Assembly (NCBI GenBank): GCA_002403455.1
Contig: DHHV01000123.1
Span: 1,170 to 19,484 of the forward strand
Source: Hyphomonadaceae bacterium UBA4763
GTDB lineage: Bacteria > Pseudomonadota > Alphaproteobacteria > Caulobacterales > Aquidulcibacteraceae
Length of the DNA: 18,315 nt
Reading direction: 5' to 3'
Shown piece after piece: positions 13,672-18,315 of this stretch; positions within the stretch are counted from its first letter, which is position 1, and each line of letters starts with the position of its first letter. Both the position numbers and the translations under genes were made by a program. Under the pieces are notes generated by a model. It had not been told where the DNA came from, did no database searches, and worked only from the letters and a program-made list of their open reading frames with translations.

Positions 13672-14127
13672 ATGACCGAAGCCGACATTTTGCCGCTGAT
13701 GATCGAGTATATGAACGTCTTTCTCGGCGGGGTGTCGGTCTTTTTCGCGATCGTCTCGACCTATATCGCGGGGCTTTATTACTTCATCCGGCGGGCAAGC
13801 TGGCCGATCCGGCTGATTTCATTCACGGTGCTGACCTTGGTGCTCGGCATGATGTTTTTGTTTTTGGCCGGGGCGAGCTTTGGCCATGACGGCTTGCGCG
13901 ACACCTTGCGGCTGATCAGCGAAACGCGCACCTTGTCGCCAGCCGGCGCGGCTTTGCTGGAAAATTCAAGCGGCCGGATCGATATCGACGAATATCTGCA
14001 AAGCATTTTGGCGGTGGGGCTGGGCGCGTTTTACTTGGCGCTGGGGGTGCTGACCTTTACGCGCGACCGTCGCGACCGCGATGAGCGTTCCGGCCTTGCG
14101 ATGTCAGAGGAGATCGCCCCGGCATGA
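13672..14127 (+). CDS. Three-helix membrane protein of unknown function in the PDH operon
   Basis: 151 residues, starting 27 bp after pdhB with GGCGGA a few bases upstream of the ATG. Three hydrophobic segments are clear: about 15-39 (NVFLGGVSVFFAIVSTYIAG), 46-70 (LISFTVLTLVLGMMFLFLAG) and 110-130 (SILAVGLGAFYLALGVLTF). Between the second and third lies a polar loop of about 40 residues, and the tail (131-151) is charged (RDRRDRDER, then acidic). I do not recognise the family and see no catalytic motif. Its last four bases (ATGA) overlap the start of the Uma2-family gene, so the two are probably translated together. No sign of decay: base composition and codon use look like the neighbours. 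Confidence 0.75.
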   Translation: MTEADILPLMIEYMNVFLGGVSVFFAIVSTYIAGLYYFIRRASWPIRLISFTVLTLVLGMMFLFLAGASFGHDGLRDTLRLISETRTLSPAGAALLENSSGRIDIDEYLQSILAVGLGAFYLALGVLTFTRDRRDRDERSGLAMSEEIAPA

Positions 14128-14705
14128 CCTTGCATCGCGCCGAATTGCCGCCGCCCACCAAAGCCCCGATCAAGATCACCGCAGACCAATATGTGCGGTT
14201 CTGGTCGCAGGAATTGCACGGGCTGTGCGACAAGACCGAATTGCTGGATGGAATTGTCTATCAAATGCCGGCCGATGGACCGCTGACGACCTATTGGAAT
14301 ATTGCGCTCAATTATTGGATGGTTCGGCAAACGCCCAGCAATTTCATCGTGGTTCCCGACAAAACCTTGTATCTTGGCGAGCATTGGGCCCCAGCGCCGG
14401 ATTTCTATATCCTCAACGACGGCGCCGATTTGGCGCGCTTGCGCGCCGCCGATATCGCCTTGGTGATCGAAGTGGCGGATTCAACGCTTGCTTATGATCT
14501 GGGCGGCAAGGCGCAGGCCTACGCCCGGCATGGGGTCCGCGAATATTGGGTGATCGATCCCAATGCCCGGCAGGTGTTTGTGCATGTGTTGCAAGCCGAC
14601 GGCGTCTATGGCGAGCCGCGTCAGGCTGAATTTGGCGATCTGATCGCCGCCCGTTTCATCCCCGGTCTGACTTTGCGTCTGGCCGATCTGCCAAGGATTT
14701 CCTGA
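14124..14705 (+). CDS. Uma2 family (DUF820) PD-(D/E)XK nuclease-fold protein
   Basis: 193 residues. The Uma2 family adopts a restriction-endonuclease-like fold; its members are numerous in cyanobacteria and some other phyla, and their cellular role is not established. The expected core positions are present: Glu39 in TELLDGIVYQMP, Asp93 in APAPDFYIL, Glu116 in ALVIEVADST and Lys129 in GGKAQAYARHGVREYW, followed by VIDPNARQVFVHV. The active site therefore looks intact. It starts inside the preceding membrane-protein gene (ATGA overlap, 14124-14127) and stops one base before pdhC, so it lies in the PDH transcript. No methyltransferase or antitoxin partner is visible. Family assignment is good; any nuclease activity or link to PDH is inference. 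Confidence 0.85.
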   Translation: MTLHRAELPPPTKAPIKITADQYVRFWSQELHGLCDKTELLDGIVYQMPADGPLTTYWNIALNYWMVRQTPSNFIVVPDKTLYLGEHWAPAPDFYILNDGADLARLRAADIALVIEVADSTLAYDLGGKAQAYARHGVREYWVIDPNARQVFVHVLQADGVYGEPRQAEFGDLIAARFIPGLTLRLADLPRIS

Positions 14706-14706
14706 C

Positions 14707-15996
14707 ATGACGATCCAAATCCTGATGCCAGCTTTGTCGCCGACCATGGAGGAAGGCACGCTCGCCAAATGGATGATCAAGACCGGCGACGCGATCAAGG
14801 CCGGCCAGGTCATCGCCGAGATCGAAACCGACAAGGCGACCATGGAGGTCGAAGCGGTTGATGAGGGGGTGGTCAGCGCGATTTTGGTGCCGGCCGGCAC
14901 GGCGGGCGTGAAAGTCAATGCGGTGATCGCCGAGATCGTCGGCGAGGGCGCAGCCCCGGCGCCGAAGGCCCCTGCCCCGTTTGCCGCGCCAGCGCCATTG
15001 CCTGCTGCCGCTCCAGCGCCCGCAGCGATGACCGCAGCCCCCATTCAATTGCCCACCCCAATGGCCGCCGCCGCAAGCGGCGATCGCGTCAAGGCCTCTC
15101 CGCTCGCCAAACGGATCGCCAAATCCCGCGGGATCGACCTCTCGGGCCTCGTCGGCAGCGGCCCGAACGGGCGCATCATCTTGCGCGATGTCGAGAACGC
15201 CAAGCCCGGCGCCAGCCCTGTGCGCAGCCCAGCCAGCGCGCCCGCCCCGGCTTTGCCGGCCGGCGGCCTGATCGCGCCAGCGAGCCTTGATCAACGCATT
15301 TACAGCCCCGACCGCTTCATGGTGAAGCCGCTCGACGGCATGCGCCGCACGGTCGCCAAACGGCTGACCGAAAGCTTCATGCAGGTTCCGCATTTTCCGC
15401 TGACGCTTGACCTCGTCATTGACGGGCTGCTCGCCGCGCGCGCGCGCATCAATGCGGGCGCGCCGGAAGGGGTAAAAGTTTCGGTCAATGATCTGTTGAT
15501 CAAGGCGTCCGCCATGGCGCTGAAAGCCGTGCCCGACGCCAATGCGAGCTATACCGATGACGGCGTCATTCTGCATCGCCATGCCGACGTGGCGGTCGCC
15601 GTCGCGATCGAAGGCGGGCTGATCACGCCGGTGATATTCAACGCCGAGAGCAAAGGCCTCGCCGCCATTTCGGCCGAGATGAAGGACCTCGCCAAGCGTG
15701 CGCGCGATCGCAAGCTGAAGCCGCAAGAATATCAAGGCGGGACCTTCTCCCTCTCCAATCTCGGCATGTTCGGGATCAAGGCGTTCGCCTCGATCATCAA
15801 CCAGCCGCAGGGCATGATCTTGTCGGTCGGGGCCGGCGAAGAACGCCCGATCGTCAAAAACGGCCAGTTGGCGGTCGCGAATGTGATGACCGTGACGCTG
15901 ACCTGCGATCACCGCGTCGTCGACGGAGCGATCGGCGCGCAATGGCTGGCGGCGTTCAAAACCTTTGTCGAAGCGCCCGAGACCATGCTGCTGTAA
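14707..15996 (+). CDS. pdhC: Pyruvate dehydrogenase E2, dihydrolipoamide acetyltransferase
   Basis: 429 residues; the core of the PDH complex, transferring acetyl from lipoate to CoA. Order of domains: one lipoyl domain (1-80, lipoyl Lys43 in IETDKATME), an Ala/Pro-rich linker (about 82-122), and the peripheral subunit-binding domain (about 129-163, ASPLAKRIAKSRGIDLSGLVG then GPNGRIILRDVE) that holds E1/E3. A second linker and the catalytic domain (about 200-429) follow. The active-site motif DHRVVDG is at 401-407 with His402. One lipoyl domain here plus one on PdhB matches the alphaproteobacterial type. The ATG follows the Uma2 stop by one base, without an obvious separate ribosome site, suggesting translational coupling. 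Confidence 0.96.
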   Translation: MTIQILMPALSPTMEEGTLAKWMIKTGDAIKAGQVIAEIETDKATMEVEAVDEGVVSAILVPAGTAGVKVNAVIAEIVGEGAAPAPKAPAPFAAPAPLPAAAPAPAAMTAAPIQLPTPMAAAASGDRVKASPLAKRIAKSRGIDLSGLVGSGPNGRIILRDVENAKPGASPVRSPASAPAPALPAGGLIAPASLDQRIYSPDRFMVKPLDGMRRTVAKRLTESFMQVPHFPLTLDLVIDGLLAARARINAGAPEGVKVSVNDLLIKASAMALKAVPDANASYTDDGVILHRHADVAVAVAIEGGLITPVIFNAESKGLAAISAEMKDLAKRARDRKLKPQEYQGGTFSLSNLGMFGIKAFASIINQPQGMILSVGAGEERPIVKNGQLAVANVMTVTLTCDHRVVDGAIGAQWLAAFKTFVEAPETMLL

Positions 15997-16070
15997 TTCG
16001 GCGCCGCCGATTTCATCCGTGTTGAGCGCCGGGATAGCCCGCGCTTTTTCTCTCCCAGGGAGTGCCCAAA

Positions 16071-17483
16071 GTGAGCACGCAATTTGATCTGATCGTCCTC
16101 GGGGCCGGCCCCGGCGGCTATGTCACCGCGATCCGCGCCGCGCAATTGGGCCTGAAGACGGCGGTCGTCGAACGCGAGCATCTCGGCGGCATTTGCCTGA
16201 ATTGGGGATGCATCCCGACCAAGGCGCTACTGCGTACCTCGGAATTGTTTTATCTGATGAAACATGCCGGCGATTTTGGCTTGGCGGTCGATAATCCGCG
16301 CTTTGATATCGAGGCGGTGGTCAAACGCTCGCGCAAGGTCGCCGGGCAATTGTCCGGCGGCGTCGGCTATCTGATGAAAAAGCACAAGATCACCGTGATC
16401 GATGGCGAGGCGCGGCTGGAAAAAGCCGCCAATGCGCCGCGCGTGATCGTCAAGGGCAAAGACGGCAAAGAGACGCCCTTTGAGGCCAAACATGTGATCG
16501 TCGCGACCGGGGCGCGGGCGCGCACCTTGCCGCAAGCCGGCCTCGCCCCCGATGGCAAAGCGATCTGGACCTATCGCGAGGCGATGGTCCCGAAAGAAAT
16601 GCCAAAATCCTTGCTGGTGGTCGGATCGGGCGCGATCGGCATCGAATTTGCGAGCTTTTACCGGTCCTTGGGCGCGGACGTGACAGTCGTTGAAATGCTC
16701 GACCGGATTTTGCCGGCCGAGGATGCGGAGATTTCGGCGCTGGCCCGCAAAGCCTTTGAAAAACAAGGCATGGCCTTCCGCACTGAAACGGTCGTGGAAA
16801 AAGCCGGCGTCGTCGGCGACGCTGTCGCCTGCGTGCTGAAAGGCAAAGACGGCAAGACCGAAACGCTGAACGTGCATCGAGTGATCGTCGCGATTGGGAT
16901 TATCGGCAATACTGAAGGCTTAGGCCTTGAAGCCTGCGGCGCCAAGATCGAACGTGGCCATGTCGTCGTCGACGGCTTTGGCCGCACTGGCGCGCCGGGG
17001 CTCTATGCGATCGGCGACGTCACCGGCCCGCCCTGGCTGGCGCATAAAGCCTCGCATGAAGGCGTCATCTGCGTCGAAACCATTGCCGGCCTGCATACCC
17101 ACGCGCTGGATGTCAGCCGCATCCCCGGCTGCACCTATTCGCACCCGCAAATCGCCTCGGTCGGCCTCACCGAAGACAAGGCCAAAGCCGCCGGCAAGAA
17201 GATCAAGGTCGGGCGCTTTCCGTTCAAGGGCAATGGCAAGGCGATCGCGCTCGGCGAGCAGGAGGGGCTGATCAAGACGATTTTCGACGCCGACAGCGGG
17301 GAATTGCTCGGCGCCCATATGATCGGGGCGGAAGTCACCGAACTGATCCAGGGCTACGCCATCGCCAAGACGCTGGAAACCACCGAAGCCGAGCTGATGG
17401 AAACCATCTTCCCGCACCCGACCTTGTCAGAGATGATGCATGAGGCGGTGCTCGACGCCGATGGGCGGGTCATGCATATTTAG
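16071..17483 (+). CDS. lpdA: Dihydrolipoamide dehydrogenase (E3)
   Basis: 470 residues. A FAD enzyme that reoxidises dihydrolipoate with NAD+. I start at GTG 16071 because AGGGAG lies eight bases upstream; the GTG at 16062 falls inside that site. Motifs: FAD-binding GAGPGG (11-16), redox disulfide Cys42/Cys47 in GGICLNWGCIPTKALL, NAD-binding VVGSGAIGIEFASF, second FAD motif YAIGDVTGPPWLAHKASHEG, and catalytic His449/Glu454 in HPTLSEMMHEAV. It closes the PDH gene set, 74 bp after pdhC. The E3 may also serve other 2-oxoacid complexes. A 9-bp inverted repeat begins at its stop codon. In many alphaproteobacteria lipA comes next; here a polyprenyl synthase gene follows. Confidence 0.96.
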   Translation: MSTQFDLIVLGAGPGGYVTAIRAAQLGLKTAVVEREHLGGICLNWGCIPTKALLRTSELFYLMKHAGDFGLAVDNPRFDIEAVVKRSRKVAGQLSGGVGYLMKKHKITVIDGEARLEKAANAPRVIVKGKDGKETPFEAKHVIVATGARARTLPQAGLAPDGKAIWTYREAMVPKEMPKSLLVVGSGAIGIEFASFYRSLGADVTVVEMLDRILPAEDAEISALARKAFEKQGMAFRTETVVEKAGVVGDAVACVLKGKDGKTETLNVHRVIVAIGIIGNTEGLGLEACGAKIERGHVVVDGFGRTGAPGLYAIGDVTGPPWLAHKASHEGVICVETIAGLHTHALDVSRIPGCTYSHPQIASVGLTEDKAKAAGKKIKVGRFPFKGNGKAIALGEQEGLIKTIFDADSGELLGAHMIGAEVTELIQGYAIAKTLETTEAELMETIFPHPTLSEMMHEAVLDADGRVMHI

Positions 17484-17539
17484 GGGGGCGTTGAGGCCTG
17501 CCTCTTCGCCGTGAAAAACGACAATTGGTGGCCCCCCTA
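17481..17539. repeat. Stem-loop spanning the lpdA stop codon
   Basis: TAGGGGGGC (17481-17489, beginning with the lpdA TAG) and GCCCCCCTA (17531-17539) are perfect 9-bp inverted repeats. A small inner stem GAGGC/GCCTC lies at 17493-17497/17500-17504. A GGCGC/GCGCC hairpin follows at 17547-17561. There is no T-run, so this is not a standard intrinsic terminator; it could protect the 3' end of the PDH mRNA or be chance in GC-rich DNA. Confidence 0.35.
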
Positions 17540-17574
17540 GCGAAGCGGCGCGATTTGCGCCATGTCCGCCCCTC

Positions 17575-18315
17575 ATGGAGCCGGATTGCTTGGAAACATC
17601 ACCGATAACGGGCTCGGCCATCGAGCGGTTGGCGCAGGCGATCGCCGCCGATCTCGCCGCGACCGAAGCCCTGATCAACGACCGCATGGCGAGCCCCGTG
17701 CAAATGATCCCCGATCTTGCCGCTCATCTCGTCCATGCCGGCGGCAAGCGCTTGCGCCCGGTGCTGACGTTGGCTTCAGCGCATGTGTTTGGCGGCGGCG
17801 GCGCGCGCGCGGCGAAATTGGCGGCGGCGGTCGAGTTCATCCATTCGGCCACCTTGCTGCATGACGACGTCGTCGATGGCAGCGGCATGCGGCGCGGCAA
17901 GCGCGCGGCGCAAATGATCTGGGGCAATGCCGGCAGCGTGCTGGTCGGCGATTTTCTGTTCGCCCGCGCCTTTAATCTGATGGTCGAGACCGGCGATCTG
18001 CGCATTCTCGACGTACTGGCGCGCGCCTCGAGCGTCATCGCCGAGGGCGAAGTGCTGCAATTGCACCATGTCGGCGATCTCGGTCTGAGCCTGGAGCTTT
18101 ATCAACAGATCATCGACGCCAAGACAGCAACCTTGTTTGCGGCGGCCTGCGAGGCGGGCGCGATCAGCGCCGGCGCCGATGAAGCGGCCTTCGCCGCCAT
18201 GGCGCATTTTGGCCGATCCTTGGGGATCGCTTTTCAATTGGTCGATGACGCGCTCGATTATGCCGGCGATGCGCAGGCGCTCGGCAAAGCGACCGGCGAT
18301 GATTTCCGCGAGGGC
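17575..18315 (+). CDS. ispB: Polyprenyl (octaprenyl-type) diphosphate synthase, 3' end outside window
   Basis: 247 residues are visible and the frame runs off the window; the family is usually about 320-340 long. These enzymes build the long isoprenoid tail of ubiquinone from farnesyl diphosphate and isopentenyl diphosphate. Visible motifs: GGKRLRPVL (56-64), the first Asp-rich motif LLHDDVVDG (Asp97, Asp98, Asp101), VLVGDFLFARAF, EGEVLQL, and the second Asp-rich motif FQLVDDALDYAGDA (Asp224, Asp225, Asp228). The start is uncertain. ATG 17575 has no Shine-Dalgarno, whereas TTG 17590 has GGAG nine bases upstream. Chain length cannot be read with confidence, so octaprenyl or decaprenyl are both possible. 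It lies 91 bp after lpdA. Confidence 0.88.
   Translation, partial: MEPDCLETSPITGSAIERLAQAIAADLAATEALINDRMASPVQMIPDLAAHLVHAGGKRLRPVLTLASAHVFGGGGARAAKLAAAVEFIHSATLLHDDVVDGSGMRRGKRAAQMIWGNAGSVLVGDFLFARAFNLMVETGDLRILDVLARASSVIAEGEVLQLHHVGDLGLSLELYQQIIDAKTATLFAAACEAGAISAGADEAAFAAMAHFGRSLGIAFQLVDDALDYAGDAQALGKATGDDFREG

Noticed and set aside
14656..15942. 428-residue open frame on the minus strand opposite pdhC
   Set aside because: Antisense shadow of the E2 gene, low-complexity and without motifs.
1..18315. CRISPR array, prophage or conjugative element
   Set aside because: No regularly spaced direct repeats, integrase, phage structural or transfer genes were seen; the only mobile trace is the transposase remnant.

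Overview
This is a GC-rich window whose gene content and order point to an alphaproteobacterium. The main evidence is a pyruvate dehydrogenase (PDH) E1 beta subunit with its own N-terminal lipoyl domain, a divisome protein of the FtsB/DivIC type just upstream of pdhA with enolase nearby, and a dihydroorotase of the alphaproteobacterial 'DTQVHFREPG' type. Nothing seen here fixes the order or genus.

Left part (1-4959). The window opens inside infC (IF3). A large exported M28-family metallopeptidase lipoprotein converges on it. Between the peptidase and the next gene lies a gene-free stretch. It holds a perfect AT-rich palindrome, a plausible sigma70-type promoter, a run of stem-loops and a textbook intrinsic terminator on the + strand, which together look like an uncharacterised small RNA or an attenuated leader. 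A secreted coiled-coil protein of unknown function follows. Next come three tRNA genes, Pro(GGG) on + and Gly(TCC) and Tyr(GTA) on -. The 2'-O-methyltransferase RlmB and a DUF454 membrane protein complete this part.

Middle part (4956-10361). Dihydroorotase (-) and the folate-binding Fe-S/tRNA-modification factor YgfZ (+) are divergent, followed by enolase. A small accessory island starts seven bases after the enolase stop. It contains a frameshifted and truncated IS481-like transposase remnant, a VapBC-type toxin-antitoxin pair, and about 400 bp with no recognisable gene.

Right part (10362-18315). FtsB/DivIC-like protein, then a complete PDH gene set: pdhA (E1 alpha), pdhB (lipoyl-E1 beta), pdhC (E2) and lpdA (E3). 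Three non-PDH genes sit inside the set: a MAPEG-family membrane protein between pdhA and pdhB, and a three-helix membrane protein plus a Uma2-family (PD-(D/E)XK) protein between pdhB and pdhC. They are fused into the operon by stop/start overlaps (TAATG, ATGA) and spacings of 1-27 bp, so they are probably co-transcribed and largely translationally coupled with PDH. The window ends inside a polyprenyl diphosphate synthase gene (ispB-like).

The items most worth following up are the structured RNA near 2113-2372 and the three uncharacterised genes embedded in the PDH operon. Everything here comes from reading the sequence; no database search or folding program was run.
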